A stretch of DNA of 64,000 nt from Lacinutrix algicola. GTDB lineage: Bacteria; Bacteroidota; Bacteroidia; Flavobacteriales; Flavobacteriaceae. Positions 20,042 to 28,016 of the stretch are shown here, one piece after another. Every line of letters starts with the position of its first letter. Within the stretch, counting starts at the first letter, position 1. The stretch is taken from contig NZ_LIQH01000040.1 of NCBI RefSeq assembly GCF_001418085.1, forward strand, positions 329,243-393,242. The letters are read 5' to 3'. Position numbers and translations under genes: made by a program. The notes beneath the pieces are model-generated. The model did no database searches and was not told the origin of the DNA. It saw nothing but the letters and a program-made list of their open reading frames with translations.

Positions 20042-20127
20042 CTGTCATTGCGAGGACGAAGGACGTGGTAATCTTTTGAAATGAAATATTACATATAAAA
20101 TAATAGAAGAGATTACTGCCTTCGCGG
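20042..20127. repeat. degenerate palindromic interspersed repeat, copy 1
   Basis: Between thrA and thrB. It opens with ACTGTCATTGCGAGGACGA, and the outer arms CGAAGG...GTAATCT and AGATTAC..CCTTCGCG pair across an AT-rich middle. It resembles the 'GTCATTGCGAGG...' repeats scattered in many Bacteroidota genomes. Copies at 21078 and 32751 share the GTCATTnCGAG end. Confidence 0.7.
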
Positions 20128-20148
20128 AAATTAAAAAAGATTTTTTCA

Positions 20149-21069
20149 ATGAACGAAATTAAAATATTCTCACCAGCTACAGTAGCAAACGTCTCATGCG
20201 GATTTGATGTTTTAGGCTTTTGCATAGATACCATTGGTGATGAAATGGTGATTAGAAAAACGAAAGAGAAAGGCATAAAAATTACCAAAATTGTTGGTGC
20301 AGATTTGCCTTTTGAAACAGAAAAAAACGTCGCTAGTGTTTCGGCATTGGCATTGTATAACCATGCAAAACCAGATTGTGGTTTCGAAATTGAAATTTAC
20401 AAAAACATAAAACCTGGTAGTGGTATTGGAAGTAGTTCTGCAAGTGCTGCAGGAAGTGTTTTTGCTATAAACGAATTATTAGGAAAACCATACAACCAAA
20501 CTGAAGTCACTAACTTTGCCATGAAAGGTGAAGCTGTTGCAAGTGGTTGCGAACATGCAGATAACATTGCTCCTGCCCTATTTGGCGGATTTACTTTAGT
20601 AAAAAGCACATCACCTTTAAAAGTTTTACAATTACCAACACCAAAAGATTTATTTGTTACCATTATTCATCCTCAAATTGAGGTAAAGACATCAGAATCT
20701 CGTGCTATTTTACCAAAAGACATTCCATTGCAAAATGCCATAACACAATGGTCTAACGTTGGTAGTTTAGTACATGCATTACATACCGAAGATTATAATT
20801 TACTAAGTGAATCTTTAAAAGATGTTGTTGTAGAGCCGTATAGAAGTCAGCTAATACCTCATTTTAATTCGGTTAAAACCGAAGTTATAAAAGCAGGTGC
20901 TTTAGGTGCAGGAATTTCGGGTTCTGGTCCTTCTATTTTCGCATTATCAAAAGGAAAAGATACTGCTGAAGCGGTTGCTGAAGCTATGAAAAACGCGTAC
21001 TCTAAAACTGAGATTGAGTTTAATGTATACGTTTCTAAAATTAATACACAAGGAATGAAGGTATTATAA
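20149..21069 (+). CDS. thrB: homoserine kinase
   Basis: A 306-residue GHMP kinase phosphorylating homoserine. The N-terminal strand has PATVANVSCGFDVLGF, the ATP loop is KPGSGIGSSSASAAG, and the C-terminal glycine motif is GALGAGISGSGPSIFAL. The gene lies between thrA and thrC, confirming the role. It is separated from both by 130-170-base gaps filled with palindromic repeats. Confidence 0.96.
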   Translation: MNEIKIFSPATVANVSCGFDVLGFCIDTIGDEMVIRKTKEKGIKITKIVGADLPFETEKNVASVSALALYNHAKPDCGFEIEIYKNIKPGSGIGSSSASAAGSVFAINELLGKPYNQTEVTNFAMKGEAVASGCEHADNIAPALFGGFTLVKSTSPLKVLQLPTPKDLFVTIIHPQIEVKTSESRAILPKDIPLQNAITQWSNVGSLVHALHTEDYNLLSESLKDVVVEPYRSQLIPHFNSVKTEVIKAGALGAGISGSGPSIFALSKGKDTAEAVAEAMKNAYSKTEIEFNVYVSKINTQGMKVL

Positions 21070-21077
21070 ATGCAATC

Positions 21078-21179
21078 GTCATTACGAGACGCTTTTTAGC
21101 GTCATGCTAATCTCATGAATAATATCAAAATTCAAAACATAAAGTAAAAAATTGCTACGTCCTGCATCCTCGCAATGAC
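21078..21179. repeat. degenerate palindromic interspersed repeat, copy 2
   Basis: Between thrB and thrC. The ends GTCATTACGAG (21078) and CTCGCAATGAC (to 21179) are inverted with one mismatch. Inside is a perfect small hairpin, GACGCT-TTTT-AGCGTC (21088-21103). It is the most complete of the three copies. Confidence 0.75.
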
Positions 21180-21203
21180 AGAAACAATTCAAAATATAAA
21201 ATA

Positions 21204-22496
21204 ATGAACTACTACTCTCTAAACAAAAAAGCACCAAATACAACATTTAAAGATGCTGTAATTAAAGGATTAGCTCCAGATAAAGGATTGTATTTCCCTG
21301 AAACTATTACACCATTACCACAATCGTTTTTCGATAATATAGACGATTTAACGTATCCTGAAATTGCGTTCGAAGCTATTAAACAATTTGTGAGTCCGGA
21401 GATTCCTGAAGCCATTTTAAAAACAATTGTTGAAGAGACATTGTCTTTCGATTTTCCTGTGGTTAAGCTTAACGATAACATTTCTACTTTAGAGTTGTTT
21501 CATGGACCAACAATGGCTTTTAAAGATGTTGGTGCACGCTTTATGGCACGTTGTTTAGGTTATTTTAATAAAGACAATACAAACGAAGTTACTGTTTTAG
21601 TAGCCACTTCTGGAGATACAGGAGGCGCTGTTGCAAATGGTTTTTTGGGTGTTAAAGGTGTTAATGTTGTAATTCTTTATCCTAGCGGAAAAGTGAGCGA
21701 TATTCAAGAAATGCAATTAACAACACTTGGTCAAAACATAAAAGCACTTGAAGTAGATGGTGTTTTCGATGATTGCCAAGACATGGTTAAACGTGCTTTT
21801 TTAGACGAAGAACTAACAAGTAAAATACAGTTAACATCTGCAAACTCTATAAACGTTGCACGTTGGTTACCACAACTTTTCTACTTTATGTTTGCTTACA
21901 AGCAATTGCATAAAACGCACAAAGAGATTGTATTCTCTGTGCCAAGCGGAAACTTTGGAAACGTTTGTGCAGGAATGATGGCACAACAACTAGGTTTACC
22001 AATTAAACATTTTATAGCGTCTAACAACGAGAATAACGTTGTAACAAACTACTTGCAAACCGAAGAATATAATCCAAAACCATCTGTGCAAACTATTAGT
22101 AACGCAATGGATGTTGGTAACCCAAGTAATTTTATACGTATTCGTGAAATCTATAAAAATGACTTTAACGCCTTAAAAAACAACCTATCTTCTTTTAGTT
22201 TTAGCGATGCAGAAACTAAAGTGGCTTTAAAAGAAATTTACGATAAATATAACTACGTTGCAGATCCTCATGGAGCAGTTGGTTATTTAGGTAGTAAAGC
22301 TTATTTAGAAAATAATCCAAAAGCACATTGTGTGTTTTTAGAAACAGCACATCCAACAAAGTTTTTAGATGTAGTTGAAGCTGTTATTAAAGAAAAACAA
22401 CCACTACCAGAGCAAATACAATCGGTTATGGGTAAAACCAAAGAAGCAACTAAAATTAGTAGTTACGATGGTTTAAAATCATTTTTATTGAAATAA
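21204..22496 (+). CDS. thrC: threonine synthase
   Basis: A 430-residue PLP enzyme converting O-phosphohomoserine to threonine. The PLP lysine lies in HGPTMAFKDVGARFMAR. The phosphate-binding loop is in VATSGDTGGAVANGF, and SVPSGNFGNVCAGMMA and ETAHPTKFLDVVE are family blocks. Length and the start MNYYSLNKKAPNTTFKDAV fit the E. coli-type (short) threonine synthase. It is last of the thr genes; a fragment of the palindromic repeat (GAAGCAATCTC, about 22513) follows. Confidence 0.96.
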   Translation: MNYYSLNKKAPNTTFKDAVIKGLAPDKGLYFPETITPLPQSFFDNIDDLTYPEIAFEAIKQFVSPEIPEAILKTIVEETLSFDFPVVKLNDNISTLELFHGPTMAFKDVGARFMARCLGYFNKDNTNEVTVLVATSGDTGGAVANGFLGVKGVNVVILYPSGKVSDIQEMQLTTLGQNIKALEVDGVFDDCQDMVKRAFLDEELTSKIQLTSANSINVARWLPQLFYFMFAYKQLHKTHKEIVFSVPSGNFGNVCAGMMAQQLGLPIKHFIASNNENNVVTNYLQTEEYNPKPSVQTISNAMDVGNPSNFIRIREIYKNDFNALKNNLSSFSFSDAETKVALKEIYDKYNYVADPHGAVGYLGSKAYLENNPKAHCVFLETAHPTKFLDVVEAVIKEKQPLPEQIQSVMGKTKEATKISSYDGLKSFLLK

Positions 22497-22541
22497 AGAT
22501 CAATGAATAGTGAAGCAATCTCATCTATAAAATAGAATATC

Positions 22542-22928
22542 ATGTTTACTTTTTCATTAAATCATATTGCGATTTCTGTAAAAGATGTAGAACAATCTAT
22601 GCGTTTTTATAAAAAAGTATTATCGCTTGAAGAGATTAAAAATACTGCGTCGAATTCTAAAACACGATGGCTCTCTTTAACAGATAAAAAACAAATACAT
22701 CTAATTCCTAGACCTGAACTTGAAGTTGTTACCAATAAGGCTGTTCATTTTGCCTTGGCAACTCCTAATTTAGATTTAATTATTAAACATCTTAACAGTC
22801 TTAATATAGCATACTCAGATTGGAAAGACACACCTAATAAAGACTACGTTAGAAACGATGGCATGCAACAAATATATTTTCAAGATCCAGATGATTATTG
22901 GATAGAAATAAATAATGCTGGATATTAA
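22542..22928 (+). CDS. VOC/glyoxalase family protein
   Basis: A 128-residue vicinal-oxygen-chelate domain: LNHIAISVKDVEQSMRFYKKVLSLE at the N-terminus with a candidate metal His, and the closing motif YFQDPDDYWIEINN with the metal Glu. The substrate is unknown. It overlaps or abuts the next gene, which begins within 14 bases of its end, so the two are probably co-transcribed, perhaps downstream of thrC. Confidence 0.85.
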   Translation: MFTFSLNHIAISVKDVEQSMRFYKKVLSLEEIKNTASNSKTRWLSLTDKKQIHLIPRPELEVVTNKAVHFALATPNLDLIIKHLNSLNIAYSDWKDTPNKDYVRNDGMQQIYFQDPDDYWIEINNAGY

Positions 22929-22935
22929 AAGAAAC

Positions 22936-23304
22936 ATGATAACACATAATTTATTCTCATACGGAACATTACAGTTAGATACTCTACAACTTGAAAATTA
23001 TGGGCGTTTACTTAATGGAGAAAAAGCAAGTTTAAAACAGTATAAACTCGATAAGCTAAAAATTGCTGATGCCAAAGTTTTAAAAGCTAGCGGAAAAGAA
23101 TTCCATCCCATTGCTATAAAAACGAACAATGTAAATGACTGTATTAAAGGCACCATTTTTGAAATCACCGAAAAGGAACTTATAGAAACAGATAAGTATG
23201 AAGTAAGTGATTATAAGAGAGTTTTAGAGACTTTTTCTAAAGGTAGAAAAGCTTGGATTTATGTTGCTAAAGTTGTCGTTACTACCACTGAAAATATTAA
23301 ATAA
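22936..23304 (+). CDS. gamma-glutamylcyclotransferase (AIG2-like) family protein
   Basis: About 122 residues from the preferred ATG at 22936 (MITHNLFSYGTLQLDTLQ). The frame also has an ATG at 22915 that overlaps the VOC gene. LFSYGTLQ is the signature of the GGCT/AIG2 fold, and IKGTIFEITEKELIETDKYE contains the conserved Glu followed by D-x-Y-E, as in active members. It may open gamma-glutamyl peptides or related amides. The partner VOC protein gives no further clue. Confidence 0.85.
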   Translation: MITHNLFSYGTLQLDTLQLENYGRLLNGEKASLKQYKLDKLKIADAKVLKASGKEFHPIAIKTNNVNDCIKGTIFEITEKELIETDKYEVSDYKRVLETFSKGRKAWIYVAKVVVTTTENIK

Positions 23305-23340
23305 AAAACGACTCCCAAAATTAAATACAATTAACTATAT

Positions 23341-23371
23341 AAAAAAAGTAGCCACCAAAATTGGCAGCTAC
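23341..23371 (-). terminator. intrinsic terminator of the NmrA-like gene
   Basis: GTAGC.ACCAA and TTGG.GCTAC form a hairpin with two mismatches. Read on the minus strand it is followed by seven T residues. It lies about 30 bases beyond the 3' end of the minus-strand oxidoreductase. Confidence 0.7.
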
Positions 23372-23402
23372 AATGGTTTAAAATCCTATTATTAATCGCT
23401 AA

Positions 23403-24053
23403 TTAAGCTTTAACAGTAGATACTTTATTTAGGGCATCACCAATTAAAGTGTTTCCTTTTATAATTTCGAATGTGGCATTATTTGCAATCTCATCATTAA
23501 GAGTTCTTACTAACGTTTGTGCAACATCGTTTCTACTAATCTCTCCACTTTTATTCAATTTTTCTTCAAGTTCAATTTCATTTGTTAACTCATTATTAGT
23601 TAAAGCACCTGGTCTTACAATTGAATAAGTTAATCCGCTAGATTTTAAATATTCATCAGCATTATGCTTTGCTTTTAAATACTCTTGAAGTTGCTCAGCC
23701 TTTTCCGGTTGGTCTGCTCCCATAGAACTTAACATAACAAACTTTTTAACGTTATTTTTATTTGAAGCATCAATTAAGTGCTTCGCTCCTTCTTGATCTA
23801 CTTCTACCACTTTTTTACCACCAGAACCAGCGGCAAATAATACTTTATCTATTTTATTTGTAATATTAAATACTTGAGAAACATCTCCTTCTAAATCACC
23901 TAAAACAGTATCAATTTTTTTTGCCTCAAAAAAAGCTTTCTGCTCTTCTTTTCTAACCATTGCAATTGGGTTAAAATATTGAGATTCTTTTAAAAGATTA
24001 ACTATTTTTTTTCCTGTAGTGCCATTTGCACCTGCTACTAAAATATTTTCCAT
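23403..24053 (-). CDS. NAD(P)-binding NmrA/atypical short-chain dehydrogenase
   Basis: A 216-residue protein from the ATG at 24053 (MENILVAGANGTTGKKIV), preferred over an upstream Met five codons earlier. The GANGTTGKK loop is the glycine motif of atypical SDRs. VLFAAGSGGKK and VMLSSMGADQPE follow, and IVRPGALTNNE is the usual C-terminal part of NAD(P)H-binding (PF13460-like) proteins. It may be an NADPH sensor or a quinone/flavin reductase. It is divergent from tetR, with two palindromes in between, so it is a likely target of that regulator. Confidence 0.85.
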   Translation of the reverse strand: MENILVAGANGTTGKKIVNLLKESQYFNPIAMVRKEEQKAFFEAKKIDTVLGDLEGDVSQVFNITNKIDKVLFAAGSGGKKVVEVDQEGAKHLIDASNKNNVKKFVMLSSMGADQPEKAEQLQEYLKAKHNADEYLKSSGLTYSIVRPGALTNNELTNEIELEEKLNKSGEISRNDVAQTLVRTLNDEIANNATFEIIKGNTLIGDALNKVSTVKA

Positions 24054-24189
24054 ATCTAAATATAACATTACAATACCCTCATTCCTAGTCTAAAGCCATG
24101 TTTAACTTTAGTTTAATATAGAATTATAGTAAAATTAAGAATTAAATAGAAATTAGAAATCTATTATAATAGGAATGTTTGCTTGCCAT

Positions 24190-24212
24190 AAATTACAAAA
24201 TTTTTGTAATTT
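24190..24212. promoter_or_regulatory. 23-bp palindrome in the NmrA-like/tetR intergenic region
   Basis: AAATTACAAAA (24190-24200) and TTTTGTAATTT (24202-24212) are perfectly inverted about one central T. It is distinct from the TetR-type operator 12 bases downstream, so it may bind a second factor or act in the minus-strand promoter. Confidence 0.45.
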
Positions 24213-24223
24213 AAAAAACAAAT

Positions 24224-24241
24224 AGACAGACTTGTCTGTTT
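24224..24241. promoter_or_regulatory. TetR-type operator, copy 1
   Basis: ACAGAC-TT-GTCTGT (24226-24239) is a perfect inverted repeat, with 7 of 8 arm positions paired when extended. It lies just ahead of the -7-like TATATTTG (24256-24263) of tetR and in the gap shared with the divergent oxidoreductase. Copy 2 lies before the downstream SDR. Confidence 0.75.
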
Positions 24242-24267
24242 TTGAATATTTATTATATATTTGCAAT

Positions 24268-24831
24268 ATGAAACACGCTGATGTAAAAAATAGAATTACA
24301 GAAACTGCATCATTTTTATTTTATAAAAATGGTTATAATTCTACAGGTATAAACCAAATTATTGCCGAAGCAGGTATTGCAAAAGCAACGTTATACAATC
24401 ATTTTAAATCTAAAGAAGAAATATGTGTTGCTTATCTTAAATTTAAAAACATCAATTTTATAGAAGATTTTGAAAACTTTACAACATCTAGACCTAAAGG
24501 AAAAGAACAAATATTAGCAATCTTCGATTTCCTTCAAATGTTTTATCAAGATAAAGATTTTAATGGGTGTTGGTGTATTAAAACAGTTTCAGAAATACCA
24601 AAAGACAACGAGATTATTAGAAATGAAATTCAATCTCAAAAAAATGGTTTCATTGCAATTATAACTAAGCTTATTACAAATAACTTAGAAAATGTTAAAA
24701 CAGAACAAGTTAATTCTCTGGCAAGACAAATTTACTTGCTTTATGAAAGCGCCGTAGGAGAAAGCCATTTACACCAAGAAGATTGGCCAATTATGGAATC
24801 TAGAAATTTATGTGAAATAATAATTCAATAA
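24268..24831 (+). CDS. TetR/AcrR family transcriptional regulator
   Basis: A 187-residue protein from the ATG at 24268 (MKHADVKNRITETASFLFYK), preferred over an upstream GTG/TTG-type start that would run through the operator. The N-terminal HTH reads GYNSTGINQIIAEAGIAKATLYNHFKSKEE, typical of TetR. The C-terminal helical domain (TetR_C-like) should bind a ligand. The closely placed -7-like TATATTTG leaves only a few bases of leader, so the mRNA could be leaderless (inference). It most likely represses itself, the divergent NmrA-like gene and the downstream SDR through the two AGACAGAC-type operators. Confidence 0.93.
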   Translation: MKHADVKNRITETASFLFYKNGYNSTGINQIIAEAGIAKATLYNHFKSKEEICVAYLKFKNINFIEDFENFTTSRPKGKEQILAIFDFLQMFYQDKDFNGCWCIKTVSEIPKDNEIIRNEIQSQKNGFIAIITKLITNNLENVKTEQVNSLARQIYLLYESAVGESHLHQEDWPIMESRNLCEIIIQ

Positions 24832-24849
24832 AAAAATTTACAAAACACA

Positions 24850-24867
24850 AGACAGACTTGTCTGTCT
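24850..24867. promoter_or_regulatory. TetR-type operator, copy 2
   Basis: AGACAGACTTGTCTGTCT is an 8+8 perfect inverted repeat with a TT centre. It is the same word as copy 1 and is placed between tetR and the SDR gene, 29 bases before the SDR start. Confidence 0.8.
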
Positions 24868-24895
24868 TTAATTAATAACTAAATAAAAAAGAAAA

Positions 24896-25642
24896 ATGAA
24901 AGAATTTAAAAACAAAGTAGCCTTAGTAATTGGAGGAACAAGTGGCATTGGTAATGCAACTACAAATGCATTATTAGAAGGTGGCGCAACAGTACATGTT
25001 GTGGGTAGAAATACAGATAAAATTGCAGATGCACCAAATCTGGTAAAACACACTGCAAACATATCTAGCACTAGTGATGTAGATGCTTTAATTGCTAAAA
25101 TTGATAGTTTAGATAACTTAGATTATCTAGTAAATGCTTCTGGAATATTTGGCCCTAAGCCTTTTTTAGATCATACAATGGAAGATTACAACTCTTATCA
25201 GGACTTAAATAGAGGTTTCTTTTTTATCACACAAAGTGTTGCTAAAAAAATGAAAGCTACTAAAGGTGGATCGATTGTAAACGTAGGTTCTATGTGGGCA
25301 AAGCAAGCGGTTAAAGCAACACCTTCTTCGGCATATTCTATGCAAAAAGCTGGTTTACATTCGTTAACTCAACATTTAGCTATGGAATTAGCAGAAGATA
25401 ATATTCGTGTAAATGCGGTCTCTCCTGCCCTAGTAAATACTCCTGTTTATCATGGTGTTTTTGGTGGAGAACAAGCTGCAAAAGAAGCATTAGTTGGTTT
25501 TAATGGTTTTCATCCAATAGGTCGTTTTGGTGAATCTCAAGATATTGCAAATAGTATTGTCTTCTTATTGTCAGACAAAGCTGCTTGGGTTACAGGAGCT
25601 ATTTGGGATACCGATGGTGGTGTAATGGCTGGTAGAAATTAA
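24896..25642 (+). CDS. short-chain dehydrogenase/reductase (classical SDR)
   Basis: A 248-residue Rossmann oxidoreductase. The cofactor loop is [16 protein letters not shown], with VVGRNTDK after it (an Arg after the second strand favours NADP). NASGIFGP replaces the NNAG motif. The catalytic Tyr-Lys is in [16 protein letters not shown], with the Ser in NVGSMWAKQ. The C-terminal [13 protein letters not shown] is the usual ending. An operator 29 bases upstream ties it to the TetR protein. The substrate is unknown. A strong terminator follows. Confidence 0.93.
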   Translation: MKEFKNKVALVIGGTSGIGNATTNALLEGGATVHVVGRNTDKIADAPNLVKHTANISSTSDVDALIAKIDSLDNLDYLVNASGIFGPKPFLDHTMEDYNSYQDLNRGFFFITQSVAKKMKATKGGSIVNVGSMWAKQAVKATPSSAYSMQKAGLHSLTQHLAMELAEDNIRVNAVSPALVNTPVYHGVFGGEQAAKEALVGFNGFHPIGRFGESQDIANSIVFLLSDKAAWVTGAIWDTDGGVMAGRN

Positions 25643-25647
25643 ATAAA

Positions 25648-25694
25648 AACGAAAGCCTTAGTCCTTTTACATAGTCATTAAGGCTTTCTTTTTA
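25648..25694 (+). terminator. intrinsic terminator of the SDR gene
   Basis: GAAAGCCTTA and TAAGGCTTTC form a 10-bp stem with an 18-base loop, followed by a T-rich run. Confidence 0.8.
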
Positions 25695-25732
25695 AAACAT
25701 ATTGTCTAACAATATTATAATAAAATTGAAAT

Positions 25733-26713
25733 ATGAAAAATTTAGTAATAGCATTAAGTGTCGTTTTACTTTTTATCTCTTGTAAGCAAGAAAACAGCGT
25801 GCAAACAAATACTGCACCTGCAAATATTGCACAATTAAACGAAAACAGTAACACAACTTTAAAATATAAAACACTAGCTGTAAACGGCGTAAACATAGCT
25901 TATAGAGAAGCTGGTGATCCTAAAAATCCAACTATTGTTTTACTCCACGGTTTTCCGGCATCGTCTTACCAATATAGAAAAGTAATAAGTCAATTAGAAA
26001 ATGAGTTTCATTTAATTGCACCAGATTATCCTGGTTTTGGAAATAGCGATTTTCCCGATGCCAATACTTACAAGTACACGTTTGATAATATAGCTACAAC
26101 GGTAAATTCATTTTTAGAGGAAAAAAATATTAACTCTTATGCTATCATGATTCAAGATTATGGAGCACCAATTGGTTTTAGATTAGCTACTGCACATCCT
26201 GAAAGAATTACAGCTATAATTAACCAAAACGGAAATGCTTACGAAGAAGGTTTAGGAGATGCTTGGGCTAGTACTCGAGCGTTTTGGAAGAATAGAACCA
26301 AACAGACCGAAAGTGCTTTATTACCAGCTTTCTCTTTAGAAGGTTTAAAATGGCAATACACACATGGTGTAAGAAATCCAGAAACGGTAGATCCTGATAC
26401 TTATAACTTAGATTACTTAAGATTATCTAGGCCAAATGCACACGCTGTAAATTTAGATTTGTTTTACGATTATCAAAACAACGTGAAATTATATCCAAAA
26501 TGGCAACAGTATTTAAGAGACAATCAGCCACCATTATTAATTGTTTGGGGTAAAAACGATGCTTATTTTCCTGAAAGTGGTGCTTTAGCCTTTAAAAAGG
26601 ATGTAAAAAATATAGATTATAATATTTACGATACTGGTCATTTTGCTTTAGAAGAAGATGGAGATGCTATTATTAAAAAAATTAGAAGCTTTATGCGAAA
26701 GCTTAGCAAATAA
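25733..26713 (+). CDS. alpha/beta hydrolase lipoprotein, epoxide-hydrolase/dehalogenase type (1)
   Basis: A 326-residue exported protein with a lipobox (LLFISC, Cys near residue 17) and an alpha/beta hydrolase domain from about residue 45. The oxyanion motif is HGFPASSYQYR. The nucleophile elbow is IQDYGAPIGFR, placing Asp, not Ser, as the nucleophile, as in haloalkane dehalogenases and epoxide hydrolases. The acid is in WGKNDAYFPESG and the His in DTGHFALEED. Being anchored in the envelope is less usual for these enzymes. The next gene is a tandem relative of the same length. Confidence 0.88.
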   Translation: MKNLVIALSVVLLFISCKQENSVQTNTAPANIAQLNENSNTTLKYKTLAVNGVNIAYREAGDPKNPTIVLLHGFPASSYQYRKVISQLENEFHLIAPDYPGFGNSDFPDANTYKYTFDNIATTVNSFLEEKNINSYAIMIQDYGAPIGFRLATAHPERITAIINQNGNAYEEGLGDAWASTRAFWKNRTKQTESALLPAFSLEGLKWQYTHGVRNPETVDPDTYNLDYLRLSRPNAHAVNLDLFYDYQNNVKLYPKWQQYLRDNQPPLLIVWGKNDAYFPESGALAFKKDVKNIDYNIYDTGHFALEEDGDAIIKKIRSFMRKLSK

Positions 26714-26770
26714 AAACGTCTAAAACGTACAAAGCATAAAACTTTCTACACGAAAATAAAAACGGTATTC

Positions 26771-27751
26771 ATGAAACAATTAATAATAATTTCTTTTTTA
26801 GCACTCTCACTATTGGCGTGTAATAACACTAAAGATACTAATACCCAAGACAATAAAAAAGAATTCTTTTTACCACCTGCAACAACTTATAATTATGCAG
26901 AAATTGATAGTGTAAAACTGTTTTACAGAGAAGCTGGTAATAAAAGTAACCCAACCATTGTATTATTGCATGGCTATCCATCATCTTCACATTCGTATAG
27001 AAATTTAATTCCTATGTTGGCAACACATTACCACGTTATTGCGCCAGATAATTTAGGCTCTGGTTATAGCACACATTTAGACCCAAATACAACAGATTAT
27101 AGTTTTAATTTGTTAGCAGATTATACCGAAAAACTTATAAATAAGCTACAAGTAAAAAACTATGTAATGTACATGCAAGATTTTGGAGCTCCTGTTGGTT
27201 ATCGTATGATGATGAAAAACCCAAAAAGAATTGAAGCTTTAATTGTACAAAATGCAAATGCTTATTTAGATGGACTAACACCAAATCGACAAGCTTTTTT
27301 TAGAACTGCGCAAACAGATACCACAAAAGAAAAGCATGATTTTTTATACAGTATTACAAGTGAAGATGCGATAATTAATAAGCAATATTTATTCGATTTG
27401 GATAGTACTAACAGAAACATGCAAAGTCCCGATGCTTGGACTCATGATTTAGCGTTTTTAACTTCTAAAAAAGATAGAGAAATACAAGTACAACTTTTTA
27501 AAGATTATAATACTAATTTACTTAGTTACCCAAAATGGCAGAAAATGCTGAAAGAAAATCAGCCAAAAACATTAATTGTTTGGGGAAAAAAAGATTTAAA
27601 ATTTAACTATAAAGGCGCCGAAGCTTATTTAAAAGATTTACCAAATGCTGAATTGCATCTACTTGATGCCGGACATTTTGCTGCCGAAGAAAAGACAAGT
27701 GAAATTGCAAAACTTATTTTAGAGTTTTTAGCAAAGCATAAAATAGAATAA
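26771..27751 (+). CDS. alpha/beta hydrolase lipoprotein, epoxide-hydrolase/dehalogenase type (2)
   Basis: Also 326 residues, with lipobox LSLLAC, HGYPSSSHSYR, an Asp nucleophile in MQDFGAPVGYR, an acid in WGKKDLKFNYKG and a His in DAGHFAAEEK. It is clearly paralogous to the preceding gene, a tandem duplication that has since diverged. The cap region between the elbow and the acid differs most, so the two probably have different substrates. Spacing is 57 bases, so they may form one transcript. ACACGAAAATAAAAACGG, a degenerate copy of a short leader palindrome, lies just before the start. Confidence 0.88.
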   Translation: MKQLIIISFLALSLLACNNTKDTNTQDNKKEFFLPPATTYNYAEIDSVKLFYREAGNKSNPTIVLLHGYPSSSHSYRNLIPMLATHYHVIAPDNLGSGYSTHLDPNTTDYSFNLLADYTEKLINKLQVKNYVMYMQDFGAPVGYRMMMKNPKRIEALIVQNANAYLDGLTPNRQAFFRTAQTDTTKEKHDFLYSITSEDAIINKQYLFDLDSTNRNMQSPDAWTHDLAFLTSKKDREIQVQLFKDYNTNLLSYPKWQKMLKENQPKTLIVWGKKDLKFNYKGAEAYLKDLPNAELHLLDAGHFAAEEKTSEIAKLILEFLAKHKIE

Positions 27752-27772
27752 TACTTTTTATCTATTTAATAG

Positions 27773-27841
27773 AATAACAAACCAAACACCGTTTTAGTGT
27801 AAATTAGAAATTCCTGCTTAGGTAGGAATTGGTTTGTTATT
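27773..27841. repeat. multi-branched palindromic element after the hydrolase pair
   Basis: AATAACAAACC (27773-27783) pairs with GGTTTGTTATT (27831-27841). Inside are two further hairpins: ACAC..GTGT (27786-27800) and AATTCCT..AGGAATT (27809-27830). There is no clean T-run, so it is not a standard terminator. The TTCCTGC...GGTAGGAA core recalls 'TTCCTGC..GCAGGAA' interspersed repeats of flavobacteria. Confidence 0.6.
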
Positions 27842-27979
27842 ATACTTCTTCAAATTAAAACGTGTTTTATAGACCGTAACAACTTTAGATTTAAAGTTTA
27901 TTCACCTATAAATTAAGAATAAATGTGTTAGACTTTTTAGTTTTGTTACATCTTCAGTTTAAGAGAAAAAATAACTAAA

Positions 27980-28000
27980 TTCGAATTTATATAACTGCTG
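27980..28000 (+). repeat. cassette-boundary direct repeat, copy 1
   Basis: The 21-base word starting TTCGAATTTATATAAC lies 17 bases before the orphan gene at 28017. Copy 2 is at 28654-28674 with one mismatch. Further upstream, CAACTTTAG...GTTTAT..CTATA (27880-27910) recurs at 29442-29473. Confidence 0.75.
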
Positions 28001-28016
28001 AAACTAAAAAAGAAAA

